64,000 nucleotides of DNA from Chloroflexota bacterium (GTDB lineage Bacteria > Chloroflexota > UBA11872). Position numbers and translations under genes: made by a program. The notes under the pieces were generated by a model that saw only the letters and a list, made by a program, of their open reading frames with translations, made no database searches and was not told the DNA's origin. Shown here piece by piece: positions 8,837-17,475 of the stretch. The stretch is taken from contig JAPOWQ010000029.1 in the NCBI GenBank assembly GCA_026707585.1, positions 1 through 64,000 on the forward strand. The letters run 5' to 3'. Position 1 is the stretch's first letter; every line of letters starts with the position of its first letter.

Positions 8837-10051
8837 CTAGGGCAGGACTTCGAGTTGGCGCAAGAGCGCCTGGGTCCCCTTGAGGTCGGTCAGCTGCGAG
8901 GGAGCGATATCAGGCCTTTTGATGTTGTCCAGCGGCGTTACACCGGGATGCGTCTTGACGCCGGGCGCCATGGGGTACTCAAAGGTGTTGGACACGAAGT
9001 AGCTCTGTCCCACGTCGGAGAGCAGGAAGCGAATGAGGGCCTGCGCCGGTTCAGGGTTGGCCGCCGAGGCCAGGACTCCGGCGCCGGACACCATGATAAG
9101 CGCTCCCGGTCCACCGCCGCGTAGGTGGTAGTTGCGGGCGTTGAAGGACTCGCCCTGCTCGGACATGAAGCGGTGCAGGTAGTAGTGGTTGACGAAGCCG
9201 ACGTCGATCTCGCCGGCGGCGGCGGCGGCCACCTGCGGCGTGTTCTTGGGGAACTCAATGGGCTCGTTGGCCTTGATGCCCTCGAGCCACTCGGCTGTGC
9301 GGTCCTCGCCCCAGACGGCGCGCATGCCGGTGACCATGGCCTGGAAGGAGCCGTTGGTGGGGGCCCAGCCGATGCGGCCTTTCCAGGCGGGGTCGTGGAA
9401 GCCGAACATGTCGTCGGGCAAGTCGGCTTCGGTGAACTTCCGGTTGTTGTAGACGACGGTGCGGGCGCGACCGGTGACGCCGGTCCAGAGGCCATCGGCG
9501 TGCCGACCCCAGGCGGGCGATCGCTCGAGGATGTCCTGGGGCAGTGGGGCGAAGAGCGGTTCGACGGCGCCGAGGCCGCCGGGGTCTTGCGCGTAGAAGA
9601 GGTCGGCGGGTGAGTTGGCGCCTTCCTCAAGGAGGGTGGCGGCGAGGGCCGGGGTGCCGGCGTACTTGATCCGGACGTCGACACCGGAGATCTCACCGAA
9701 CTGGGCGAGCACTGGAGCGACGAGGGATTCGCTGCGGCCGGAGTAGACGGTGACCGTCTGTTGCCCGGGGGCCATCAGCTTTTCGACGGTGACGACCTTC
9801 TCGACGACGCGCTCGACGGGAATTTCCTTGACGACGGTTTGCGGGACGATCTTCTGGACCGGGACTTCCTTAACGACCGTCTGGGTGACGACTTTCTCAA
9901 CGGTCACGACCTGGGATTCGCCGCAGGCGGCAAGGGCGGCCGCGGCGACGGAAACCGCGGCGCCGACGGCGCCGATTCGCAGGAGGCGCCGGCGGCTAAG
10001 GCGGCCTGTGTCCGCAGGCTGGTTTTGCGGGGTTGGCCCGTCGTGAAGCAT
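8837..10051 (-). CDS. Ferric iron ABC transporter substrate-binding lipoprotein
   Basis: 404 aa. The N-terminus has a Tat-like SRRRLLRIG, a hydrophobic stretch and lipobox LAAC (Cys 43), then a ~45-residue VEKVV/VVKEVPV repeat linker before the mature fold (TVTVYSGRSESLV). The FbpA/FutA-type double tyrosine is present in VNHYYLHRF, the site that binds Fe3+ in this family. It binds ferric iron outside the membrane and delivers it to the permease downstream. There is no clear ribosome-binding site at the chosen ATG; a start a few codons further in is possible. Upstream lies an operator-like palindrome cluster. Confidence 0.88.
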   Translation of the reverse strand: MLHDGPTPQNQPADTGRLSRRRLLRIGAVGAAVSVAAAALAACGESQVVTVEKVVTQTVVKEVPVQKIVPQTVVKEIPVERVVEKVVTVEKLMAPGQQTVTVYSGRSESLVAPVLAQFGEISGVDVRIKYAGTPALAATLLEEGANSPADLFYAQDPGGLGAVEPLFAPLPQDILERSPAWGRHADGLWTGVTGRARTVVYNNRKFTEADLPDDMFGFHDPAWKGRIGWAPTNGSFQAMVTGMRAVWGEDRTAEWLEGIKANEPIEFPKNTPQVAAAAAGEIDVGFVNHYYLHRFMSEQGESFNARNYHLRGGGPGALIMVSGAGVLASAANPEPAQALIRFLLSDVGQSYFVSNTFEYPMAPGVKTHPGVTPLDNIKRPDIAPSQLTDLKGTQALLRQLEVLP

Positions 10052-10067
10052 TGACTAACACTCCGTC

Positions 10068-10120
10068 TTAGCTATGGCTAACTTTAGCCATGGCGAAGGC
10101 TAGGCATTAGCATTGGCTAA
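10068..10120 (-). promoter_or_regulatory. Nested palindromic operator, probable DtxR/IdeR-type metal-regulator site
   Basis: Three overlapping or adjacent inverted repeats occur. TTAGCATTGGCTAA is at 10107-10120, TTAGCTATGGCTAA at 10068-10081, and ATGGCTAACTTTAGCCAT at 10074-10091. The TTAG-x-CTAA half-sites resemble DtxR/IdeR/MntR boxes. One box occupies the spacer of the putative promoter and the others lie at its start point and just downstream, the layout of a repressor site. The iron transporter gene downstream supports iron-dependent repression. Confidence 0.68.
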
Positions 10121-10125
10121 GTCAA
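10097..10125 (-). promoter_or_regulatory. Promoter of the iron ABC operon
   Basis: On the minus strand a -35-like TTGACT (10120-10125) and a -10-like TAGCCT (10097-10102) are separated by 17 bp. The start point would fall near 10090, about 40 nt before the binding-protein ATG. The spacer is almost wholly filled by a TTAGC..GCTAA palindrome. Confidence 0.5.
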
Positions 10126-10209
10126 GGGTTTTTCGGCCGGGCCCGCAACTGATTGGGGAAGGGGCGCGCCGGGATCCTGGCGAGTGGCGATGGCGCAGGC
10201 CAGGGTGGC

Positions 10210-10297
10210 TGGCGGAGAGGGTGGGATTCGAACCCACGTGGGGTTGCCCCCTACACGCTTTCCAGGCGTGCGCCCTAAGCCTCTAGGCGACCTCTCC
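10210..10297 (-). tRNA. tRNA-Ser (anticodon GGA)
   Basis: An 88-nt class II tRNA. The acceptor stem GGAGAGG pairs with CCTCTCC, the discriminator is G, and the 3' CCA is encoded. The anticodon loop reads CTGGAAA, giving GGA (Ser UCC/UCU). A long variable arm and the TTCGAATCC T-loop are present. Confidence 0.95.
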
Positions 10298-10383
10298 TGA
10301 GGGTGGATGCTAGCAAGTGCGGCAGCTTATTCCCGCGATGGGCGAGGTGCGGGCGGGATGGAGGGGTCTGGCCTGGGGTTGGG

Positions 10384-10471
10384 CGGAGAGGGTGGGATTC
10401 GAACCCACGTGGCGCTCATCACGCCTACTCGTTTTCGAGACGAGCCCCTTAAACCACTCGGGCACCCCTCC
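10384..10471 (-). tRNA. tRNA-Ser (anticodon CGA)
   Basis: An 88-nt class II tRNA. The acceptor GGAGGGG pairs with CCTCTCC (one G-U pair), the anticodon loop is CTCGAAA (anticodon CGA, reads UCG), and the variable arm is long. The T-arm and 3' acceptor strand are identical to the GGA gene 86 bp away, but here the 3' end is followed by CCC, so CCA must be added post-transcriptionally. Probably one of a tandem serine tRNA pair. Confidence 0.95.
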
Positions 10472-10564
10472 ACCGCGAGTCTACCGCCGTAGTGACGGGC
10501 CGAGGAGGCGCGCGGCGCGTACCATAGGGGCGGGCACACAATCGGCGGCCTGTGAGGAGCCAGC

Positions 10565-11077
10565 ATGGAGTCGCAGCGGATCGTGATCGGCCAGAAGGTC
10601 GAGCAATTCATCCATACGGACCCGGACGTGGCATGGCGGGCGTGGACCGACGGCTCGGAGCTCGTGCGGTGGTTCCCCGGCGTGAGCGAAGTTCGCAAGA
10701 CCGGGGATGGGCCGCTGGGCGTGGGGACCAAGGTGGCCGTGAAGGGCGCGGCCGAGGCGGAGATCGAGCTCCTGGAGTTCGATCCCGAACACCGGGTGTT
10801 CACGTACCGGCTGCCGACGCGGTATGCGGAGTTCCAGCCGCACCGGGCGAGCGTGCAAGTCAAGCATTCGCTGACCGGGACCGAGGTGGACTGGGTGCTG
10901 AAGCTGGACGACGAGGGCTTCAGCTTCTTCGGAATCGGCGGCAAGGCCAAGCGGGACGCGGACCTGGTGATGACGGTGTCGCTGGAAAAGCTGAAGGAAC
11001 TGCTGGAGGCGGAGGCGTACAGCACACCGGAGTTCGAGACCGACGAGCGGACCTCACGCTGGGACGACGGCGCTTAG
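10565..11077 (+). CDS. SRPBCC-fold protein (CoxG/AHSA1-like ligand-binding domain)
   Basis: 170 aa, a single START/Bet v 1-like domain. The N-terminal strand FIHTDPDVAWRAWTDGSELVRWFPG and mid-protein LLEFDPEHRVFTYRLP match the pattern of polyketide-cyclase/AHSA1 proteins, which bind hydrophobic ligands in a helix-grip cavity. AGGAGCCAGC upstream supplies a ribosome-binding site for the ATG. The stop overlaps by 4 bp the stop of the convergent hydrolase gene that ends the trp operon. Specific ligand unknown. Confidence 0.75.
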   Translation: MESQRIVIGQKVEQFIHTDPDVAWRAWTDGSELVRWFPGVSEVRKTGDGPLGVGTKVAVKGAAEAEIELLEFDPEHRVFTYRLPTRYAEFQPHRASVQVKHSLTGTEVDWVLKLDDEGFSFFGIGGKAKRDADLVMTVSLEKLKELLEAEAYSTPEFETDERTSRWDDGA

Positions 11078-12069
11078 GGACGCGAGGCGGTTTGGGCCGA
11101 GACGGAGGAGTCGGCGCCGTTGGTGGTCGGGGGCCTGGTGGCCGCGGTATTCGATTGATCCCCGCCGAGGTTGTGGCGTGAAGTGCGTGGGTCAGGTGCG
11201 ACGGACCGCTTGAAGAAGCCGGTGACGCGGTCGGCGTAGTCCTCGGGGTCGATCTGGCTGGCGAGAACGTGGCCGACGTCGGGCTCGAGCCAGAGTTCCC
11301 TGGGTTCGCCGGCGCGCTGGTACATGCGATGGGCGTCGGCCACGTCCACGAGGGGATCCAGGTGGCCGTGGGCGAGGCAGACGGCGCGGGGCGCGATGCG
11401 GGCGATGGCGTCTGCAACGGAAAAGTCGTCGACGTTTTCGCCGGTCATGCGTTCCGCCGCCCATACCACGGCGCGTCGGAAGGGGAGCGCGGGCAGGCCG
11501 GTGTAGGCCCCGAAGCCCTTGTCGATGGCGGACCGCAGCGACATGGGCGCGCAGTCAGTACATACAGCCTTGATTTCCGCGCGTTGGGCGGCGGCGGCGA
11601 GGGCGACGGTGCCGCCGAGAGAGTCGGCCAGGGCGACGATGGGGGCGTTGCCGAATTCCGGCTGGCGGAGGCAGAGGTCGACGGCGGCCGACAGGTCTTC
11701 GACTTCGCGGACGCCGCAAGTGCTGGTTGAGCCATCAGATTCGCCGCAGGCGCGGAAGTCGAGCAGCATGACCGAAAAGCGGCGCTGCCAGAGGCGGAAG
11801 GCACGGTTGGCCAGCACGGTGTGATTGACGCCGAGTCCGTGGACGAGGATGACGGTGGCGATGGGATTGTCGTGAGGCTTGATCCAGCCGGCGAGGCGGG
11901 TGCCGTCGACCGATTTGAAACGCACGCGCGCCGGGTTGAGGGGCAGGGGTTCCCAGTCAATCGGACGCCAGCGGCGGTTTGGGTGGACGATGACCCAAGC
12001 GGTGCGCAGGACGATGAGGGCGTAGGCGGCCGCGGTGAGACCGAGTCCGAGGAGGATGAGGCGGGTCAT
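11074..12069 (-). CDS. Membrane-anchored alpha/beta hydrolase at the end of the trp operon
   Basis: 331 aa. One N-terminal transmembrane segment (ILLGLGLTAAAYALIVL) is followed by an alpha/beta hydrolase domain: oxyanion region VHGLGVNH, nucleophile elbow ADSLGG, Asp in GHLDPLVD and His in PDVGHVL. The elbow is AxSxG rather than GxSxG. The last ~35 residues are low-complexity and Ser/Thr/Pro-rich. The ATG overlaps the trpA stop (ATGA), so it is translationally coupled to the tryptophan genes. Resembles BEM46/YqiK-type esterase-like proteins; the substrate is unknown and no tryptophan role is established. Confidence 0.75.
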   Translation of the reverse strand: MTRLILLGLGLTAAAYALIVLRTAWVIVHPNRRWRPIDWEPLPLNPARVRFKSVDGTRLAGWIKPHDNPIATVILVHGLGVNHTVLANRAFRLWQRRFSVMLLDFRACGESDGSTSTCGVREVEDLSAAVDLCLRQPEFGNAPIVALADSLGGTVALAAAAQRAEIKAVCTDCAPMSLRSAIDKGFGAYTGLPALPFRRAVVWAAERMTGENVDDFSVADAIARIAPRAVCLAHGHLDPLVDVADAHRMYQRAGEPRELWLEPDVGHVLASQIDPEDYADRVTGFFKRSVAPDPRTSRHNLGGDQSNTAATRPPTTNGADSSVSAQTASRP

Positions 12070-12854
12070 GCGGCGGCCGCCAGGCTGCGGACGTGCGCCG
12101 CCGCCGCCTCAATGCCCCGACCGGGCGGGCTGGCCTGGACGATGTCGATGAGCGCGCTGGCGACGATGGCGCCTTCGGCGCGGCCGTGCAGGGACCGCAG
12201 GTGCTCGGGTTTGGAGATGCCGAAGCCGACGACGCGGGGGATGGTGGTGGCTTTGCCAACTCGCGCCAGATAGGCGGGGAGACTTTCGGAGAGCTGGGCG
12301 CGGCTGCCGGTGACGCCGGTGACGCTGACGCAGTAGATAAAGCCCCTGGCTCCCTGGCCGATTTGCCGCAGGCGTGCGAGCGGCGTGGTGGGGGCCGCAA
12401 AGCGGATGACGTGCAGACCGTGCCGGGCATTGGCGGACTCGATGTCGTGGGCGTGCTCAGGCAGGACGTCCGGAACAATCAAGCCATCGGCGCCGGCCGC
12501 CGAGGATTCGCGCGCCAGCGCGCCCAGGCCGAATTGCATGAACGGGTTGGCGTAGCCCATCAAGGCCAAGGGAATGTCGGTGTGCGACCGAATGCGCTCG
12601 ACCAGGTGAAAGGCGTCCTCAAGCCAGACGCCTCCCTCCAGCGCGATCTGCGAGGCCAATTGCACGGTAGGGCCATCGGCGATGGGGTCGCTGAAGGGCA
12701 TGCCGATCTCGAGCATGTCGGCGCCGGCTTCAACGTAGGCGAGCGCCAGTTCGACGGCGGACTCGCGCGTGGGGTACCCAACGGTGACGTAGGGGGCCAG
12801 GACCAGGCGCGACTCGGCTTTGGCCGATTGAAAGGACGCGTCGATGCGGTTCAC
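12066..12854 (-). CDS. trpA: Tryptophan synthase alpha subunit
   Basis: 262 aa. It cleaves indole-3-glycerol phosphate to indole, channelled to TrpB. The catalytic Glu and Asp are in [17 protein letters not shown], and the phosphate-binding glycine motif [10 protein letters not shown] is present. Starts at a GTG overlapping the trpB TGA by 4 bp; its own stop overlaps the hydrolase ATG. Length is normal for the family. Confidence 0.97.
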   Translation of the reverse strand: MNRIDASFQSAKAESRLVLAPYVTVGYPTRESAVELALAYVEAGADMLEIGMPFSDPIADGPTVQLASQIALEGGVWLEDAFHLVERIRSHTDIPLALMGYANPFMQFGLGALARESSAAGADGLIVPDVLPEHAHDIESANARHGLHVIRFAAPTTPLARLRQIGQGARGFIYCVSVTGVTGSRAQLSESLPAYLARVGKATTIPRVVGFGISKPEHLRSLHGRAEGAIVASALIDIVQASPPGRGIEAAAAHVRSLAAAA

Positions 12855-14053
12855 GCGCGGGTACCGAGTCTGGCGGCGATGGTTTCCATGTCCTTGTCGC
12901 CGCGTCCGGAGAGATTGACCAGGATGATGTGGTCGCGGCTGACTTCGGGTGCGATGCGAAGGGCGCCGGCAATGGCGTGGGCGCTTTCGAGGGCGGGGAT
13001 TATGCCCTCGGTTTGGGCCAGCAACTGAAGGGCATCCATGGCGTCAGCGTCACCAAACGTGGCGAAGTCGGCCCTGCCGACATGATGCAGGTAGGCGAGT
13101 TCCGGCCCCACGCCCGGATAGTCAAGACCCGCGGCGATGCTGTGCGTGCCAATGATCTGCCCGCCTTCGTCCTGCAGGAGCAGGCTGCGGGCCCCGTGAA
13201 GGATTCCGAGGGTTCCGCATTCCACGGTGGCCGCATGCTCGCCCTGGTCACCTCCACGTCCCCCGGCTTCGACGCCGATGAGCGCGACGTCAGGGTCTTC
13301 GATGAAGGCGGAGAAGATGCCGATGGCGTTGCTGCCGCCGTTGACGCAGGCGATCACGGTGTCGGGCAGGCGGCCGGCGAGGTCCTGGATCTGGGCGCGG
13401 GCTTCGCGGCCGATGACGCGCTGGAACTCGCGGACGATCCTGGGGTAGGGGTGTGGACCAGTGGCGGAGCCGAAGAGGTAGAAGGTGGTTTCGACGTTGG
13501 TGACCCAGTCGCGGAGGGCCTCGTTGATGGCGTCCTTGAGGGTGCGGGTGCCGGAGGTGACCGAAATCACGTCGGCGCCGAGCACGCGCATGCGGGCGAC
13601 GTTGAGGGCCTGGCGATGGACGTCTTCCTCGCCCATGTAGACCACGCAGTCGAGACCGAGCATGGCGCAGACGGTGGCCGAGGCGACGCCGTGTTGCCCG
13701 GCGCCGGTTTCGGCAATGACCCGTCGCTTGCCGCTGACGCGGGCGAGCAGGCCCTGGCCGAGGGCGTTGTTGATCTTGTGGGCGCCGGTGTGGGCGAGGT
13801 CTTCGCGCTTGAGATAAATCTGCGCGCCGCCGAGTTCGCGGCTGAGGCGGGCGGCGTGGTAGGTGGGGGTGGGACGGCCGGCGTAGAGGTGGAGAAGGCT
13901 TTCGAGTTCCTTCACGAACGCGGGGTCGCGATGGTGGCGCTGGAATGAGGCTTCGAGCTCGTCGAGGGCGGCTACCAGCGTTTCGGGGACGTAGCGGCCG
14001 CCGAAGGGTCCGTAGTAGCCGGCGGCGTCGGGGAGTGCGCGGGTTACAAGCAT
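12851..14053 (-). CDS. trpB: Tryptophan synthase beta subunit
   Basis: 400 aa. Condenses indole with serine on PLP. The PLP lysine lies in [13 protein letters not shown], the catalytic Glu follows in AETGAGQHG, and the phosphate-binding GGSNAIG loop is intact. N-terminal [12 protein letters not shown] is the TrpB1 signature. It begins 2 bp after the stop of the lipoprotein gene, an unusual interruption between trpF and trpB. Confidence 0.97.
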   Translation of the reverse strand: MLVTRALPDAAGYYGPFGGRYVPETLVAALDELEASFQRHHRDPAFVKELESLLHLYAGRPTPTYHAARLSRELGGAQIYLKREDLAHTGAHKINNALGQGLLARVSGKRRVIAETGAGQHGVASATVCAMLGLDCVVYMGEEDVHRQALNVARMRVLGADVISVTSGTRTLKDAINEALRDWVTNVETTFYLFGSATGPHPYPRIVREFQRVIGREARAQIQDLAGRLPDTVIACVNGGSNAIGIFSAFIEDPDVALIGVEAGGRGGDQGEHAATVECGTLGILHGARSLLLQDEGGQIIGTHSIAAGLDYPGVGPELAYLHHVGRADFATFGDADAMDALQLLAQTEGIIPALESAHAIAGALRIAPEVSRDHIILVNLSGRGDKDMETIAARLGTRA

Positions 14054-14055
14054 CG

Positions 14056-15045
14056 CTAGCCTGGCGAATCGGCGAGGTCGCTTGGAATGCGGTTAATCAG
14101 GCGTTCGCCCAGGACCGTGACGACGCCCGGATCCTGGGCGCTCAGGTAAACAAGCTCGAAAATGGCGGACACGCGCCCCTCCCGCAGGATCAAGTAGTAG
14201 ATGTGGGGATCTCCGGGACCCAGCTCGCGTTCCTCCGGCTCGATTTTGGGGTCGATGCGCACCTCGATCAGGCGGTTTTGGTCAGCCAGGGTGAACTGGT
14301 CGGAGGTACGGGTTCCAGGCTCAAGGTCGGGATAAAACTGTCGGAAAAAGCCCAACGCCGCGATGGCATAGGTTGGCGCCGCGCTGTCGACGAGTTCTTC
14401 AAACATCCGGGAGGCGCCCTCGGCGTTGGCGTGGACGAACAGGCGCTGGACAAGCTGCACCGGACGGCCGGCGCCGCCGCCGGGCTGGCGGCTACTGCCA
14501 CTGACAAAGAAGCTCTCCAGGGCGGATTGGGCCATGAGTTCTTCGGACAGGAAGTCGGTTGGGTCCGATGACTCGTCGATGGTTTCGAGTCCCGGATCCA
14601 CCTCGGACGCGGGGATCGCAAGAGACCTGGCAGTTTCGTTGGCGGTGATGGCCGCGATGTCGACCTCGGGAAGCGGGGTCGGTTCGGCGGTGGGTGTGGC
14701 GTCGCCGGTCGACGATGGCGGGGTTGTTGTCGTCTGTGGGGGCGTGGCGGGACGGTCAGGCGGCGTTGGCGCGGGCTGGGTGGGCGAGGGCGCGGGCGCA
14801 GGCGTTGGATCGCCGTTCGGCGCCGCGGTGGGCGAGGTCAATGCGGCTGGAGCGGCGGCGGTTTCGGGTTGAGCGGGGGCGACCGGCGCGCTCACGACGA
14901 TGTCGTTCTGGCCCTCGCTGAACAGGAAACTGATGCGCGTAATGGGTTGGATTGGAGGCTCGCCGTTTTCGAGCTGGAGCCCGTGGGAACAGGCGGCTAG
15001 GGCGAACAGCCCCAGACCGAGCGCGGTGAGGCGGAGGCGGCTCAT
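14056..15045 (-). CDS. Lipoprotein of unknown function inserted in the trp operon
   Basis: 329 aa. The ATG overlaps the trpF stop (ATGA) and gives a signal peptide with lipobox LAAC (Cys 19). Residues ~55-135 are a Pro/Thr/Ala-rich spacer with repeated [18 protein letters not shown] runs, typical of a flexible tether. The remaining ~195 residues look like a folded extracytoplasmic domain ([10 protein letters not shown]... and LAERL-like C-terminal helices). No family is recognised. It is sandwiched with 4-bp overlap and 2-bp spacing between trpF and trpB, so it must be co-translated with them. Confidence 0.85.
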   Translation of the reverse strand: MSRLRLTALGLGLFALAACSHGLQLENGEPPIQPITRISFLFSEGQNDIVVSAPVAPAQPETAAAPAALTSPTAAPNGDPTPAPAPSPTQPAPTPPDRPATPPQTTTTPPSSTGDATPTAEPTPLPEVDIAAITANETARSLAIPASEVDPGLETIDESSDPTDFLSEELMAQSALESFFVSGSSRQPGGGAGRPVQLVQRLFVHANAEGASRMFEELVDSAAPTYAIAALGFFRQFYPDLEPGTRTSDQFTLADQNRLIEVRIDPKIEPEERELGPGDPHIYYLILREGRVSAIFELVYLSAQDPGVVTVLGERLINRIPSDLADSPG

Positions 15046-15659
15046 GCGCGGGCGGGCGCCGCAAAGGCCTGGCGGGCGTTGCGGATGAAGCGTTCGATCT
15101 TGTCGTGGTCCTTGCGCTGGTTGGTTTCCACGCCGCTGCTGACATCGACGCCGTAGGGACGCGTGGCGGCAATGGCGGCGCCCACGTTGTCCGGCGACAG
15201 GCCGCCAGAGAGGAGGACTCGGTATGCATTGGCCGCGTCGCGGGCGAGCGAGTAGTCCCACTGCTCGCCGGTACCGCCGGCCTGGCCTTCCACGAGGGCG
15301 TCGAGGTGGAAGAGCGGGACAGAGAAGTTGGGAAACTGGGCGTGGTCGTTGGGGAGCCGGAGGGTCTTGATGGCGCGCTGGCCGAGAGCCCGGCAGTAGG
15401 CGGGGGTCTCGGCACCGGAGAGTTGCACGCGGTCGAGCCGGCAAATGTCGATGATCTCGTTGACTTCCGCGCAGGGCGCATTAACGAAGACGCCGACGCG
15501 TTCCACGTGGGGTGGGGCCGTGTCGAATATGGCGCGGGCCTGGGCGAGGGTGCGGCGGCGACGAGCGCGAGCAAAGATCACGCTCACCATGTCGGCGCCG
15601 CTGGCCACGGCGACATCGGCGTCAGTCGGTTCCAGAAGGCCGCAGATCTTGATGAGCAT
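15042..15659 (-). CDS. trpF: Phosphoribosylanthranilate isomerase
   Basis: 205 aa, the expected size. N-terminal MLIKICGL carries the general-base cysteine; GADMVSVIFA and C-terminal VDVSSGVET hold the catalytic Asp and phosphate site. It isomerises N-(5-phosphoribosyl)anthranilate to CdRP, the substrate of TrpC. It lies 7 bp after the trpC stop and overlaps the following lipoprotein start by 4 bp. Confidence 0.95.
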   Translation of the reverse strand: MLIKICGLLEPTDADVAVASGADMVSVIFARARRRRTLAQARAIFDTAPPHVERVGVFVNAPCAEVNEIIDICRLDRVQLSGAETPAYCRALGQRAIKTLRLPNDHAQFPNFSVPLFHLDALVEGQAGGTGEQWDYSLARDAANAYRVLLSGGLSPDNVGAAIAATRPYGVDVSSGVETNQRKDHDKIERFIRNARQAFAAPARA

Positions 15660-15666
15660 GGGGCGG

Positions 15667-16446
15667 CTACTCTCCGGCCTCGACGAGCATGCGGAGTTGC
15701 TGGAGGGGATCGTCGGCCTTCATGATCGACTCGCCGACGAGGACGCCACTGACGCCGGCGGCGGCAAGCCGCTCGACATCATGGGCGGTGTGGACGCCGC
15801 TCTCGCTGACCACGGTGATTTCCTCGGGAATCAGCTTGCAGAGTTCTTCGGTGACGGCGAGATCGGTTGTGAATTCGCGCAGGTTGCGGTTGTTGATGCC
15901 GAGGATGCGGGCGCCGGCCAGGAGGGCTTCGTCGAGCTCTTCCTCGGTGTGGACTTCGACGAGGGCCTCCATTCCGAGCCGATGGACCAGGCCGATCCGT
16001 GCGGCAAGGTCTTGATCGAGCGTGAGGCCGGTGATGAGCAGAACCGCATCGGCGCCGTAGGCGGCGGCCTCGAAGACCTGGTAGTCGGTGATGACGAAGT
16101 CCTTCTGAAGGATGGGGAGGTCAGTAGCGGCGCGCGCCGCTGCCAGGTCGGTATGGGTGCCGCCGAAGAAGGGTTGGTCGGTGAGGACCGAGATGGCGAT
16201 GGCGCCGCCGGCCTGATAGCGGGCCGCCCAGGCGGCGGGATCGACGTCTTTGGCAAAGACGCCGGCAGAGGGCGAGCGGCGCTTGATCTCGGCCATTACC
16301 CCGACGCCTTCCTCATCCAGGGCGTGCCAGAGGGAGCGGGTGGGGCCGCGCTGGGCCAGACGGGCCTGGAGATCGGCAAGCTGTGCGCGCTCGGCACGGG
16401 CCGCCACGTCGAGGCGCTTGCGGTTGACAATGTCGTCGAGGATCAC
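15667..16446 (-). CDS. trpC: Indole-3-glycerol phosphate synthase
   Basis: 259 aa. The signature AEIKRRSPSAGVF contains the catalytic lysine; LQKDFVITDYQ, GINNRNLREF and SESGVH follow in family order. It converts CdRP to indole-3-glycerol phosphate. The start is GTG, 3 bp after the trpD stop. Not fused to TrpF here. Confidence 0.96.
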   Translation of the reverse strand: MILDDIVNRKRLDVAARAERAQLADLQARLAQRGPTRSLWHALDEEGVGVMAEIKRRSPSAGVFAKDVDPAAWAARYQAGGAIAISVLTDQPFFGGTHTDLAAARAATDLPILQKDFVITDYQVFEAAAYGADAVLLITGLTLDQDLAARIGLVHRLGMEALVEVHTEEELDEALLAGARILGINNRNLREFTTDLAVTEELCKLIPEEITVVSESGVHTAHDVERLAAAGVSGVLVGESIMKADDPLQQLRMLVEAGE

Positions 16447-16449
16447 GAC

Positions 16450-17475
16450 CTACGCTCCGTCGCTCCTGTTCGAGACGTCGACGAGACGGTCGAGGCAGGC
16501 GAGGGCGGCACCGCTCTCGATGGCGGTTGACGCGCGCCGCACGCCATCACGCCAATCGTCGGCAATGCCAGCGGCGACGAGGGCGCCGGAGGCGTTGGCC
16601 AGGACTACGTCGCGTCGGGGGCCGGTGTGCCGACCGGCCAGGAGATCGCGGGTGACGTGGGCCACGGCGCCGGCATCGCGGGTTTCGAGTTCCGAGGCGT
16701 CCACGACGGGGAGGCCGAAGTCGGCCGGCGTGATTTCGTACTGGGTCACGGCGCTGTCGCTGACATCAAAGACGCGGGTTGGGCCGGTGAGCGAGATCTC
16801 ATCCACGCCGCCGTGGCCGTGAACGACGAGGGCGCGGCCAATCCCGAGTAGACGCAGGGCCTCGGCGATGGTGGACGGGAGGTGGGGATCGCCGACGCCG
16901 AGCAGACGCCGCTGGGCGCCGGCGGGGTTGGTAAGCGGACCGAGGATGTTGAAGACGGTGCGAATGCCGATTTCGCGTCGGAGCGGGCCGGCGAAGCGCA
17001 TGGCGGGATGAAAGGCCAGCGCGAACATGAAGGCCACGCGGGCTTCGGCAAGGGCCACGGCCGCGAGGTCGGGCCCAGCCATGAGGTTGACGCCGAGCGC
17101 CTCAAGGACGTCGCCGCTGCCGGCCGGACGAGTGACGCCGCGGTTGCCGTGCTTGGCGACCAGAGCGCCAGCGCCCGCGGCGACGAAGGCAGCGGCGGTT
17201 GAAACTCCCACCCAGCGGGTGCGGCCGCCACCGGTGCCGCAGGTGTCGACGAGCGCGGCACTGTCGACGTCGACGCGCAGGGCGTGGCGGGTCATGCTGG
17301 CGGCGAAGCCGGCGATTTCGGCGGCGGTTTCACCCTTGAGCCGCAAGGCGGTGACGAGCGCGCCGAACTGGGCGGGCGTCATCGCGTCCTCGAGGATTGC
17401 GTCCATCAGGGCGGTTGCCGTCGCAGTGTCGAGGTTGTCGCCATCGACAACGGTACGGATGGCGTCGGTAATCAC
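16450..17475 (-). CDS. trpD: Anthranilate phosphoribosyltransferase (divergent PRPP loop)
   Basis: 341 aa, with a GTG start overlapping the trpG stop by 4 bp. It transfers phosphoribose from PRPP to anthranilate. KHGNR and the Mg-binding VDEIS motif are intact. However, the loop usually reading GTGGDGxxTFNxST here reads GTGGGRTRWVGVST, and the following SSxxGSAD reads TRPAGSGD. Position in the operon still makes TrpD the best call; altered PRPP or anthranilate handling is possible. Confidence 0.92.
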   Translation of the reverse strand: MITDAIRTVVDGDNLDTATATALMDAILEDAMTPAQFGALVTALRLKGETAAEIAGFAASMTRHALRVDVDSAALVDTCGTGGGRTRWVGVSTAAAFVAAGAGALVAKHGNRGVTRPAGSGDVLEALGVNLMAGPDLAAVALAEARVAFMFALAFHPAMRFAGPLRREIGIRTVFNILGPLTNPAGAQRRLLGVGDPHLPSTIAEALRLLGIGRALVVHGHGGVDEISLTGPTRVFDVSDSAVTQYEITPADFGLPVVDASELETRDAGAVAHVTRDLLAGRHTGPRRDVVLANASGALVAAGIADDWRDGVRRASTAIESGAALACLDRLVDVSNRSDGA

